Assembly: GCF_018905915.1 (NCBI RefSeq) | Contig: NZ_CP064782.1 | Coordinates: 434,001 to 498,000, forward strand | Direction: 5' to 3' | Source of the DNA: Azospira inquinata | GTDB taxonomy: Bacteria > Pseudomonadota > Gammaproteobacteria > Burkholderiales > Rhodocyclaceae | Length of the DNA: 64,000 bases | Part shown: positions 16,201-24,669 of the stretch, in pieces | How the letters are laid out: each line of letters begins with the position of its first letter | Numbering within the stretch: the stretch's first letter is position 1 | Translations under genes and position numbers: made by a program | The notes under the pieces: model-generated | Databases searched by the model: none | Seen by the model: the letters and a program-made list of their open reading frames with translations, nothing else | What the model was told of the DNA's origin: nothing

Positions 16201-16977
16201 ATGACAACTCCCACGGACAAATCCACCCCGGTCAGCCTGCTCCAGGTTCGACATTGGACAGATAAACTCTTTTCCATCCGCACCACCCGCCCCGCCGGAT
16301 TCCGCTTCGAGGCCGGCCAGTTCGCCCGCCTCGGACTGGAAGACGGGGCGGGGAGTCGCCTCTGGCGCCCCTATTCCATGGTGTCCGCCCCCTACGAGGA
16401 AGCCCTGGAGTTTTACTCCATCCGGGTGCCGGAAGGGGCTTTCACCACCCGTCTGGCCCGGCTTAAGGCCGGGGACCGCCTGCTCCTGGACCCCACGGCC
16501 TATGGCTTTCTCGTCCCCGGGCGCCTGGAAAGCGGGCCCCGGCTCTGGCTCCTGGCCACGGGCACCGGGTTGGCCCCCTTTCTCTCCCTGATCCGGGACC
16601 CGGGGGTATGGCAGCGCTTTCCCCAGATTTTTCTGGTCCATAGCGTGCGCTACGGGGAAGAGCTGAATTACCGGGACCTGCTGGCCGACCTATCCGCCCA
16701 TCCCCTGGTGGGGGAATACGCCCCGGGCCTCCGCTACCAGGCCGTGGTCACCCGGGAAACGGCGCCAGGCGCCCTGCACCAGCGCATTCCCGCCCTTTTG
16801 CTGGACGGTTCCCTGGAGCAAGCCCTGGGCGCCCCCCTGGCGCCGGACCAATCCCGGGTCATGCTCTGCGGCAACCCGGCCATGGTGGAAGAAACCCGCC
16901 AGCTCCTCAGCCAACGGGGCTTCGCCACCGGCCGCCGGGGCCAGCCAGGCACCCTGGCGGTGGAAAATTCCTTTTAG
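16201..16977 (+). CDS. fpr: Ferredoxin/flavodoxin-NADP+ reductase
   Basis: A flavoenzyme exchanging electrons between NADPH and ferredoxin or flavodoxin. It has 258 residues, the usual length of bacterial FPR. The FAD-binding RPYSMVSAP motif is near residue 59, LLATGTGLAPFLSLI is the nucleotide-binding loop near 115, and VMLCGNPAMVEE is the C-terminal NADP region. It is monocistronic and bracketed by tandem-repeat arrays A and B. It could supply electrons to the CysI encoded nearby, which lacks a CysJ partner, but that is only an inference. Confidence 0.92.
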   Translation: MTTPTDKSTPVSLLQVRHWTDKLFSIRTTRPAGFRFEAGQFARLGLEDGAGSRLWRPYSMVSAPYEEALEFYSIRVPEGAFTTRLARLKAGDRLLLDPTAYGFLVPGRLESGPRLWLLATGTGLAPFLSLIRDPGVWQRFPQIFLVHSVRYGEELNYRDLLADLSAHPLVGEYAPGLRYQAVVTRETAPGALHQRIPALLLDGSLEQALGAPLAPDQSRVMLCGNPAMVEETRQLLSQRGFATGRRGQPGTLAVENSF

Positions 16978-17101
16978 GGAACGGCGAGGGGGGGCCGTCG
17001 GCCTCCAGAGAGGAGGCCGGAGACCGTACAGGCCCCAAGGGTAGGCGGCTGGAGCCTACCCAAAAACTGAATCGCCCGCCTCTTTCCGGACTCGGGCAAG
17101 C

Positions 17102-17255
17102 CCCGTCGCCCGTCGCCCGTCGCCTTCCGCCTTCCGCCTTCCGCCTTCCGCCTTCCGCCTTCCGCCTTCCGCCTTCCGCCTTCCGCCTTCTGCCTGCTGC
17201 CTGCTGCCTGCTGCCTGCTGCCCGCTGCCCGCTGCCCGCTGCCCGCTGCCCGCTG
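17102..17255. repeat. Composite heptamer tandem repeat B
   Basis: Twenty-two heptamers in blocks: CCCGTCG x3, CCTTCCG x9, CCTTCTG x1, CCTGCTG x4, CCCGCTG x5. Successive blocks differ by one to three bases, so the array grew by duplication and point change. It lies about 120 bp after the fpr stop. The G-rich strand is the minus strand, opposite to repeat A. Confidence 0.97.
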
Positions 17256-17629
17256 CCCGCCAGCATCAGCCTAAGGCTTCCCCACCCTGAAGCCCCTGCT
17301 CTTTCTCCCGCCCACCGCCCAGGCGCCGGGCCGTCCTTCCCCATGCCCCCTTTTGGCCCCCCCCTTTTCCGGCCGTCTTTCCCTTCCAATCTGCGCCCGG
17401 GCCCTTGCTGGCATGGGCTGTTTCATATTCTGCAACGATATAAACAAACCACTATTTATTCTTTTCATTTCTTTTCCGTCTTCCTTAAAGTACCCCTGTC
17501 CCGGATTTTTTTGGAGCTTGTCCATGCCCGCCCCCACTCTGACTTGTCGAATGTCCCCTCCCCTGGCCCCTGCCCTTGGCCCGGAATTACCCCGGGAACT
17601 TCCCGCCCTTCGTCTTCGAGGAGACCACC
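17256..17629. other. Gene-free leader upstream of the EAL gene
   Basis: No gene is supported. The first part is C/T-rich on the plus strand. From about 17420 to 17515 there is a clear AT-rich patch (ATATAAACAAACCACTATTT), the likely promoter region for the EAL gene. GAGGAGACC at about 17619-17627 provides its ribosome-binding site. Confidence 0.55.
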
Positions 17630-18580
17630 ATGCCCTTGACCGATCTGGTCCATTACCTGAACACCCGTAACCGGGAGCAATACGGCCTGCCCCTGACCCG
17701 GGAAGATGGCCTGATTAACCGGCACGACCACATTCTGGGTCGCTTTGCCGATCTGAACCTGTCCTCCGTTTTCCAACCCATCGTGGATACCCGCAGCGGC
17801 CGGGTGTCCGGCCACGAAGCCCTGCTCCGGGCCCATACCGCCCAGGGCCAGCCCCTATCGCCGGAAGCGGTGTTCGTACTGCCCAGCGATGCCACGGAAC
17901 TGGTCTTTCTCGACCGCCTCTGCCGCACCCTGCACACCCTCAATTTCCTGCTGCAAAACCAGCGCCAGAACGGCTATCTCTATCTCAACGTCCATCCCCG
18001 CCACCTGCTGGCCGTGGGGGACAACCACGGTCTGGTGTTCGAGACCATCCTCAAGCGCTGCGGCGTAACGCCGGACAACGTGGTCCTGGAAATCCTGGAA
18101 AGCGCCATCGACGACAGCCCCCGGCTGGCGGAGGCGGTGTCCAACTACCGGGACCGGGGCTATCGCATTGCGGTGGATGATTTTGGCCGCCATAGCTCCA
18201 ACTTTGACCGGCTCTGGCAGCTCTCCCCGGACGTGGTGAAAATCGACCGGCACCTGCTGGTGCGGGCGGAACAGGACGACCGGGCCCGGCGCCTGCTGCC
18301 CAAGCTGGTGGAGTTGGTCCATGAACTGAACGCCCGGGTGGTCATTGAAGGGGTGGAAACGGAAAACCAGCTGGCCCTGGCCCTGGGGGCCGGCGCCGAT
18401 CAGGTCCAGGGCTTTTACCTGGCCCGCCCCGCCCCCCATTGCCTGGCGGTGGATGCCCAGTTGGTGAACCGGGACATCCGGCTGCCCTTCCTCACCGCCC
18501 TGCCGGAGGACGAGGACGGCCCACCCCCGGGCAAGGACGACTTGCCCCACATCCGGTCCGCCTGGCAGGCCGCCGCCTAG
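17630..18580 (+). CDS. EAL-domain protein, probable c-di-GMP phosphodiesterase
   Basis: A 316-residue stand-alone EAL protein. Catalytic landmarks are kept: GHEALLR (about residue 61), the LNVHP asparagine, EILESAI, DDFG, VKIDR, VIEGVETE and QGFYLARP. So it is likely an active enzyme degrading cyclic di-GMP, although loop 6 has DDFGRHSS in place of the usual DDFGTGYSS. No membrane or sensory domain is visible; the first 45 residues are unassigned. The ATG at 17630 is chosen over an upstream TTG frame because GGAG precedes it. Confidence 0.88.
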   Translation: MPLTDLVHYLNTRNREQYGLPLTREDGLINRHDHILGRFADLNLSSVFQPIVDTRSGRVSGHEALLRAHTAQGQPLSPEAVFVLPSDATELVFLDRLCRTLHTLNFLLQNQRQNGYLYLNVHPRHLLAVGDNHGLVFETILKRCGVTPDNVVLEILESAIDDSPRLAEAVSNYRDRGYRIAVDDFGRHSSNFDRLWQLSPDVVKIDRHLLVRAEQDDRARRLLPKLVELVHELNARVVIEGVETENQLALALGAGADQVQGFYLARPAPHCLAVDAQLVNRDIRLPFLTALPEDEDGPPPGKDDLPHIRSAWQAAA

Positions 18581-18801
18581 CCCGCTCCCGGCGGTGCCGG
18601 GAAGCCCGGGGAAAAGCCCCGGACTGTGCCGATGCGCCCCCTAAAAAGACCGGCCCAGGCCGATCCACCAGGCCCGCCCGGGAAGGGCCAAAGCACGGCC
18701 AACATATAACCTTACGAACTAAACAAATCTAAAAACATTATTTTTCGGTTATTTGCCACCTGCCTATAGTGGCCCCATTCAACCGATAAACAGGAGCAAC
18801 C

Positions 18802-19827
18802 ATGATCTCTCGTCGTTTCGCCCAACGCCTGCTGGCGGCCCTCGGGGTCGCCGCCGGGATCGCCGCCGCCCAGGCGGAAACCCTCAAGGTGGGCTATCTC
18901 CCGGTCACCGGCCACGCCAAGTTCTTTGTCGCCAAGGAACAGGGCTTCTTCAAGAAAGAAGGCCTGGACGTGGATTTGATCGAATTCCAAAACTCCGCCG
19001 ACGGCCTGAACGCCGTGGTGGCGGGCAAGCTGGACGTGGGGGCCTTCGGCACCACCGCCCCCCTGGTGTTCTATTCCAAGGGGGCCAACATCAAAATCAT
19101 CGGCGGCATCATGGGGGGCGACGCGGCCCTGGTGGTGAAGCCGGAGGTGGCTGCCTCCTTCCGCAGTCTGGCGGACCTGAAGGGCAAAAAAATCGCCACC
19201 GTGCGTCTGGCCTCCGGAGACGCGGTACTGCGGGGCGCCCTTAAGGACGCCCACATCAACTGGAAAAAAGACCTGCACATCTTCGAACTGAAGAATCCCC
19301 CCGCCGTCATTGAGGCGGTGAAATCCGGCCAGGTGGATGCGGGCCTGGTGTGGGGTCCCCACGATCTGCGGGCGGAACAGCAGGGCCTCAAGGTGGTGCT
19401 CCACTCCACCGCCCTCCAACCCGGCCACCCCTGCTGCCGACTGGTGGTGAGCGGCGGCAAGCTCAAGGACACAGACACCCTGGAGCATTTCCTCCGGGCC
19501 ATTCTGGAAGCGGAGCACTACACCGCCACCCACCGCAAGGAAACCATCGACGCCATCCAGAAATACGTGAAGCTGGACCGGGCCCTGCTGGAAAAGGGCT
19601 ACTACTCCCCCTACCTGGATCAGCGTAGCGATCCCAATGTGAAGGGCACGGAAAAGTTCTGGCTAACCATGGTGTCCTCCGAGTTCGCGGAAGGAAAATG
19701 CCCCCTCCAGCCCATTTTTGAACTCTCCCTCTACCAAAAGGCCCTGGAATCCCTGGCCAAGGAAAATCCCAAAGACCCCTTCTGGCAAACCCGTCTGAAG
19801 GAATTCAAGCAAAGGGATGTGCTATGA
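18802..19827 (+). CDS. ABC transporter substrate-binding protein, NitT/TauT (sulfonate/nitrate) type
   Basis: A periplasmic binding protein of 341 residues with a signal peptide (about 1-25, arginine-rich then hydrophobic, cut after AQA). The mature part starts TLKVGYLPVTGHAKFFVAKEQG, typical of the NMT1/TauA/SsuA family. A conspicuous PGHPCCRLVV motif with adjacent cysteines is near residue 210. The substrate is not deducible; sulfonates, nitrate-like anions or aromatic compounds are possible. It heads an operon with ATPase and permease. The leader is AT-rich, with a TATAGT -10 candidate at 18765 and an ATAAC half-site at 18706. Confidence 0.85.
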   Translation: MISRRFAQRLLAALGVAAGIAAAQAETLKVGYLPVTGHAKFFVAKEQGFFKKEGLDVDLIEFQNSADGLNAVVAGKLDVGAFGTTAPLVFYSKGANIKIIGGIMGGDAALVVKPEVAASFRSLADLKGKKIATVRLASGDAVLRGALKDAHINWKKDLHIFELKNPPAVIEAVKSGQVDAGLVWGPHDLRAEQQGLKVVLHSTALQPGHPCCRLVVSGGKLKDTDTLEHFLRAILEAEHYTATHRKETIDAIQKYVKLDRALLEKGYYSPYLDQRSDPNVKGTEKFWLTMVSSEFAEGKCPLQPIFELSLYQKALESLAKENPKDPFWQTRLKEFKQRDVL

Positions 19828-20666
19828 GCGCCCAACCGATCAAAGCCAACTGGAATCAGGCCCCCGCCGCCCCGGCCCCCCGGGAAGGGCTGGTCATCGA
19901 CCAGGTGTCCTTCGCCTACGGCGACGGGGAGCCAATCCTCCGCAAGGTAGCCCTGGAAGTGCCGGAAGGCACTTTCCTCACCCTCCTGGGCCACAGCGGC
20001 TCGGGCAAATCCACCCTGCTGCGCCTCCTGGCCGGCCTGGAAAGCCCCAGCGGCGGCCTCCTGAGCTGGCGCGGTGAGCCCATCACCGGCCCCGGCATTT
20101 CCCGGGCCGTGGTGTTCCAGAACTACTCCCTCTTCCCCTGGATCAAGGTGGTGGACAACGTGGCCCTGGCCGTGGCCAAGGCCCACCCGGATTTCAGCCG
20201 GGCAGAACGGCGCAAGCTAGCCCGGGAGGACCTGGCCCGGGTGGGGCTGGCGGAAGCGGCAGACAAATACCCCTTCCAGCTCTCCGGGGGCATGCAGCAG
20301 CGGGCGGCCATCGCCCGGGCCCTGGCCCTGGAATCCCCGGTCCTGCTCATGGACGAGCCCTTCGCCGCCCTGGACCCCATCAACCGGGGCAAGCTCCAGG
20401 ATCTGCTCCTGGAAGTCTGGCAAAGCACCAGCCCCCGCCGCACCATCGTCTTCGTCACCCATGACGTGGATGAAGCCCTCTATCTGGGGGACCGGGTAGC
20501 GGTGCTGGGTTCCTCCCCGGGCCGGGTGCTCACCGAACTGGCCGTGCCCTTCCCCCGCCCCCGGGGCCGGGCCCAGTTCTTTGCCGACCCGGTCTTCCAC
20601 CGGCTCCGGGAAGAAATTTCCGACCGCCTGGATACGGACGTGTTGAGCGGTCTGGCCGCCGCCTAA
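19824..20666 (+). CDS. ABC transporter ATP-binding protein, NitT/TauT type
   Basis: The cytoplasmic ATPase of the importer, 280 residues. Walker A is GHSGSGKST, the signature is LSGGMQQRAAIARAL, Walker B is VLLMDEPFAALDP, and the switch histidine lies in VTHDVDEALYLGDRV. The ATG overlaps the stop of the binding-protein gene by 4 bp (ATGA), showing translational coupling. The permease gene follows after 34 bp. Confidence 0.92.
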   Translation: MSAQPIKANWNQAPAAPAPREGLVIDQVSFAYGDGEPILRKVALEVPEGTFLTLLGHSGSGKSTLLRLLAGLESPSGGLLSWRGEPITGPGISRAVVFQNYSLFPWIKVVDNVALAVAKAHPDFSRAERRKLAREDLARVGLAEAADKYPFQLSGGMQQRAAIARALALESPVLLMDEPFAALDPINRGKLQDLLLEVWQSTSPRRTIVFVTHDVDEALYLGDRVAVLGSSPGRVLTELAVPFPRPRGRAQFFADPVFHRLREEISDRLDTDVLSGLAAA

Positions 20667-20700
20667 GACCCGACCCTAACGAGAAACAAGGAGCAAAACC

Positions 20701-21534
20701 ATGAGTAAAACCTTAACCCTGGATCAGGAAGCCGCCCTGGTGGCGGAATCGGAAAGCGATCTCGCCCCCCGGGCCGCTAAGAGCGGCAGCGGCTGGCGCT
20801 TCAACTGGGAAGCCGCCCTCCTCTGGCTGGCCCTGCTGGGCGCCTGGCAGGTCTATAGCCTGTTCGTGGATCAAAGCACCAATCCCATTCTGCCCGGGCC
20901 CCAGACCGTGGCCCACGCCCTCTGGGAATCCCTTCCCGAACTGGGCACGGGCACCCTTTCCTCCCTGCTCATCCTGGTGCCCGGCTATCTCCTGGCCGTG
21001 GTCCTGGGGGTCAGCCTGGGCCTCATCACCGGCCAGGTGCCCCGCCTGGGCCGGGCCCTGTTCCCCTTCGCCAAGGTGGTGGCCCCCGTGCCCCCCACGG
21101 TGTACATCCCCTACGCCATCGCCGTTCTGCCCACCTTCCACCTGTCCGCCACCTTCGTGGTCTTTATCGGCGCCTTCTGGCCCATTTTCCTCAATGCGGC
21201 CTCCGGCGCCCTGGCCCTGGAAAAGCGCCACCGGGACAACGCCCGGGTGCTGGGCTTCACCCCCTGGGAAAGCCTGCGCCGGGTGGTCTTCCCCGCCAGC
21301 CTGCCCCACATTTTCTCCGGCATGGCCGTGGGCCTGGGCTTCTCCTTCATTCTCCTCACCGTGGCCGAGCTGTTCGGCGCCAACGCGGGCCTGGGCCGCT
21401 TCGTCCAGTATTACGCGGACTTCGCCGACTACCCCCGCATGGTGGCGGGCATTCTCTACACCGGCCTGATCACCTTCCTGGCCATGACCGCCCTGGACAA
21501 GCTGCGCCATCGGGCCCTGTTCTGGCTGCGCTGA
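20701..21534 (+). CDS. ABC transporter permease, NitT/TauT type
   Basis: The membrane subunit of the importer, 277 residues, with about six transmembrane helices starting at residue 38 after a polar N-terminus. The EAA loop, which contacts the ATPase, is seen in RDNARVLGFTPWESLRRVVF followed by PASLPHIFSG. AAGGAG lies 8 nt before the ATG. It is followed after 20 bp by the thioredoxin-SCO fusion gene, so they may be co-transcribed. Confidence 0.92.
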   Translation: MSKTLTLDQEAALVAESESDLAPRAAKSGSGWRFNWEAALLWLALLGAWQVYSLFVDQSTNPILPGPQTVAHALWESLPELGTGTLSSLLILVPGYLLAVVLGVSLGLITGQVPRLGRALFPFAKVVAPVPPTVYIPYAIAVLPTFHLSATFVVFIGAFWPIFLNAASGALALEKRHRDNARVLGFTPWESLRRVVFPASLPHIFSGMAVGLGFSFILLTVAELFGANAGLGRFVQYYADFADYPRMVAGILYTGLITFLAMTALDKLRHRALFWLR

Positions 21535-21554
21535 CCCCTGGAATCGAGGCCCCC

Positions 21555-23057
21555 ATGTCCGCCCACGCCCTCCGCCCCTCCCGGCCCGCCGCCCCCCAAC
21601 AAGGGCAACGCCGCCCGTCCCGCCCCGCCCCCGGATCGGGACGGGGCCTGCTCCTGGCCGGACTGGTGGGCCTGACCCAGGCCGCCTGGGCCGGGGAGGC
21701 CCTCCCGTCCCGGCCCCTGTCCGGCCCCGCCCCGGCGACGGAAGCGTGGACCACCGGGGCCCCTCAAAGCATAAACACCGCCGGCACCCCGGGGGAGGCT
21801 CGGGAAGCCGCCCCCCTCTTCGCCAGCAGCAGCAACGATCTGGCGGCGGAGGCGGCGGCCGCCCGGCGGGAAGGGCGGCGGCTGGTGGTGGCCTTTACCC
21901 TGCCCGACTGTCCGGGCTGCCGGGAAATGGGCCGGGAGGTATTCCCCGATCCGGCCACCCGGACCGCCTTCGCCCACCGTTTCCGCACCGTCCACGTGGA
22001 TCTGGCCGCCAGCGCCCCCTTGGTGGGTCCGGACGGCAAGACCTGGAACCGAGTGGAATTCGCCCAGTCCCTCCACGCCTACGCCACCCCCTCCTTCGCC
22101 TTTTTCGATGACCAGGGGGCGTTTCTCTACCGCCACACGGGCACCCTGGACCGGGCCGAATTTCTGCGCCTGGGGGATTACGTGGCCAGCGCCGCCTATG
22201 AGGACCAGCCCTTTGTGCCGGGCCAGGCTGTCGGCCACCAGACCCACGCCGGTAAAAGCCACCAGGCCTCCGGCGTGGCCCCGACCCTGCGAGCCGACGC
22301 CCCGGACCCGGGCCTGCCCCGCCATCCCCAGTTCCGCCTCACGGACAGCCAGGGCCAGAGCCGCCGCTTGAGCGACTTTCGGGGCCGGGTGGTGGCCCTG
22401 GCCGTGGGTTACACCCGCTGCCCGGATGTGTGCCCCACCACCCTGAGCAGCCTCAAGGCCGCCCTGGAAGCCCTGCCGGAACGGCTGCGCCGCCGGGTCC
22501 AGGTGATTTTCGCCACCCTGGACCCGGAGCGGGATAGCGCAGCCCTGCTGGGGGAATACACCGCCGCCTTCGCCCCCCGGGGCGGCCTGCCCTTCCTGGG
22601 TCTGGGGGGCAATCCGGAAGAAACCCAGGCCCTGATCCGCCAACTTTCCCTGGTGGCGGAAAAACGCCCGGCCCCGGGCATGGATTACACCCTGGATCAC
22701 ACGGCGGGCATTTTCCTCATCGACGCCCAGGGCAAGCTCCAAGGGCTGGAACCCTACGATGGCCCCCTGGCGGACCTTCAGGCCGATCTGGCCACCCTGG
22801 CCGCTGGGGCTCGGCCGGCCAAGGCTCTGGCCCCCACCGCCGAACATACGGCGTCCCCTCGGGCAGCCCCTTCGATCAAGGCCTCTCGCCACGGTGGCCC
22901 CACCGCCCGGGCCCCCAGGGCCGCCCCAGCCCCAGCGCCCCTGGGGCTTCAGGATCAGCCGCCCCCCAGCCCTGAGGCCCACCCGGCGCCCCGATCCGAG
23001 CCGGTGGCCCGGGCTGCCCTTTCCCCTTCCGGGCCGGACCCTGTCCCTCCCCTTTAA
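21555..23057 (+). CDS. Thioredoxin-like / SCO1-SenC fusion protein
   Basis: A 500-residue exported protein with two redox/copper modules. After a basic N-terminus and hydrophobic signal segment (about 32-46) there is a thioredoxin-like domain (about 85-225) with TLPDCPGCREMGREVF, a CxxC site. A SCO domain (about 250-420) follows, with copper-ligand cysteines in YTRCPDVCPTTL and histidine in LDHTAGIFLI. The last 80 residues are Pro/Ala low complexity. SCO proteins reduce or metallate CuA-type sites. Why one follows an importer operon is unclear. The two-domain arrangement is directly readable; function is inferred. Confidence 0.8.
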   Translation: MSAHALRPSRPAAPQQGQRRPSRPAPGSGRGLLLAGLVGLTQAAWAGEALPSRPLSGPAPATEAWTTGAPQSINTAGTPGEAREAAPLFASSSNDLAAEAAAARREGRRLVVAFTLPDCPGCREMGREVFPDPATRTAFAHRFRTVHVDLAASAPLVGPDGKTWNRVEFAQSLHAYATPSFAFFDDQGAFLYRHTGTLDRAEFLRLGDYVASAAYEDQPFVPGQAVGHQTHAGKSHQASGVAPTLRADAPDPGLPRHPQFRLTDSQGQSRRLSDFRGRVVALAVGYTRCPDVCPTTLSSLKAALEALPERLRRRVQVIFATLDPERDSAALLGEYTAAFAPRGGLPFLGLGGNPEETQALIRQLSLVAEKRPAPGMDYTLDHTAGIFLIDAQGKLQGLEPYDGPLADLQADLATLAAGARPAKALAPTAEHTASPRAAPSIKASRHGGPTARAPRAAPAPAPLGLQDQPPPSPEAHPAPRSEPVARAALSPSGPDPVPPL

Positions 23058-23103
23058 CTGGAACGTTTCGGACCTTTTCGCCCTTCACTTTTGCGAGCCT
23101 GCC

Positions 23104-24111
23104 ATGTCTTTGAACAAACTGCTCCCCCTGGCGGAAGCCGCCAGCCGTTATGCCGCCGACGGCATTCAATACGCCTCCGGCGCCGCCCTGCCCGTGGGGG
23201 CCGACCCCACGGTTTTTGGCCGAGAACTGGTGCGCCAGGGCCGTCGGGACCTCCACGCCATTTTTAACTGCAACACCCAGCAACTGAATCTGCTGGCCGC
23301 CGCCGGGACGGTGAGCAAGGCGGAATGCGGCTTTTCCGGCCTGGAGGGCTTCGGCTTTGCCAACGGCCTGCGCCGGGCCGTGGAAGGGGGCAAGCTGGCC
23401 CTGGAGGATTACTCCAATCTGGCCATCGCCCTGCGCTTTCTCGGCGGCGCCCTGAACTGGCCCTTTGTCCCCGCCACCACCAACATCGGCTCGGACATCC
23501 AGTTCCGCAGCGCCTTCGCCCCGGACGACTACCCGGCCCAGGCCAAGATTCCGGACATCACGGACCCCTTTTCCGGCCGCACCATCGGCGCCTTCTCCCC
23601 CTTGAAGCCGGACCTGGCGGTCATCCACGTCACCCTGGCGGACCCGGAGGGCAACGCCATCATGATCGGCTCGGAATGGAGCCGCTTTGAAATGTCCCGG
23701 GCGGCCAAGCGCCTGGTGCTGGTGGCGGACCACATCGTGGATGGGGCCTGCATCCGCCAGTATCCCAATCTGGTCCGCATTCCCAGCCTGATCGTGGATG
23801 CGGTGGTGTGGTGGCCCTTCTCCGCCTGGCCCGCCGCCTCCCCCGGGGTCCATGACGTGGACGAAGCCCACATGAAATTCATGAACCAGGCCCTGGCCAC
23901 GGAGGAAGGCACCTACCGCTACATCCAGGACTACATTTTCAGCTACCAGACGGTGGACGATTACCTGGCCCTCATCGGCCAGGAAACCCTGGAAAAACTG
24001 GCCGCCACCCCCAGCGCCTTTCTTCTGGACCCCTACCGGCAATGGATCCTGCCCCGCCAGGACGTGGAAGCCCTGCTGGCGGAAAACCGGGTACTGCGGA
24101 GAGCCGCATGA
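23104..24111 (+). CDS. CoA-transferase family I, alpha-type subunit (glutaconate/IpdA-like)
   Basis: A 335-residue protein resembling subunit A of glutaconate-type CoA transferases. Motifs include DGIQYASGAALPVGADP near the N-terminus, LSLEDYSN-like LALEDYSNLAIALRF, and DLAVIHVTLADPEGNAIMIG. The enzyme would move CoA between carboxylic acids or, as in IpdAB, act on ring-derived CoA esters. The start at 23104 begins MSLNKLLPLAEAA; the long upstream in-frame extension overlaps the SCO gene and is not used. The partner subunit is 558 bp downstream. Confidence 0.82.
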   Translation: MSLNKLLPLAEAASRYAADGIQYASGAALPVGADPTVFGRELVRQGRRDLHAIFNCNTQQLNLLAAAGTVSKAECGFSGLEGFGFANGLRRAVEGGKLALEDYSNLAIALRFLGGALNWPFVPATTNIGSDIQFRSAFAPDDYPAQAKIPDITDPFSGRTIGAFSPLKPDLAVIHVTLADPEGNAIMIGSEWSRFEMSRAAKRLVLVADHIVDGACIRQYPNLVRIPSLIVDAVVWWPFSAWPAASPGVHDVDEAHMKFMNQALATEEGTYRYIQDYIFSYQTVDDYLALIGQETLEKLAATPSAFLLDPYRQWILPRQDVEALLAENRVLRRAA

Positions 24112-24669
24112 ATCGGACTACTCCCGGCAGCCCTTCCGGACAAGGCCGCCCCACGGCCTTAAGGGGAGAGGCAAACGCTAGATCGCCTATCCACGCCACT
24201 CTCCAGGCGATTTTTGGGGCCATGGGGCGGGGTTTTGGCCCGGTTCCGGCCTTGGGAGGCCCATCCCTCCGCCGAGTCAGGAGCCAGGGGGGTTCCGTAG
24301 AAGGGACCAAGGCCGAAGGAGAAGGACGCCCCGCTGCCCCCCGGCTGGCCCGTGGGGAACGGCACCCGGCAGCCCAGCCCCAGACCAGGGCCTTGGCCCA
24401 GGCCGGTACCCAAACCCGACTTCAGTCCCGGGCCCCGCTTCCGTCCCCAGGCCAGCAGCCCTGGCCTGCCAAGGCCGAGCAGCCGACCTATCACCCCCAT
24501 CAGCCCCCGGTTCAGCCCCATGCCGATTGGCACGCCTACACCCGGCAGCGGCTCCTGGCCGCCTGGCTGGGACGAGCCCCCAAGTCTGGGCAAACAGCTC
24601 CTGGCCTGGGTCCTGCCCCCGCAAACCCGGTAGCCCCTCTCCCCTCCTTTTTTCCCCTTTGAGATTGCC
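24112..24669. other. Long GC-rich spacer between the two CoA-transferase genes
   Basis: No convincing gene is seen. The sequence is rich in CCCAG/CCCGG words and open in several frames only because it lacks AT. Such subunit genes are normally adjacent or overlapping, so the spacer is unusual and may be a decayed or inserted segment. No terminator hairpin with a T-tract is visible inside it. Confidence 0.55.

Noticed and set aside
18706..18720. CysB box upstream of the ABC transporter (ATAAC-CTTAC-GAACT)
   Set aside because: Only one arm matches ATAAC-N5-GTTAT, so the site cannot be supported.
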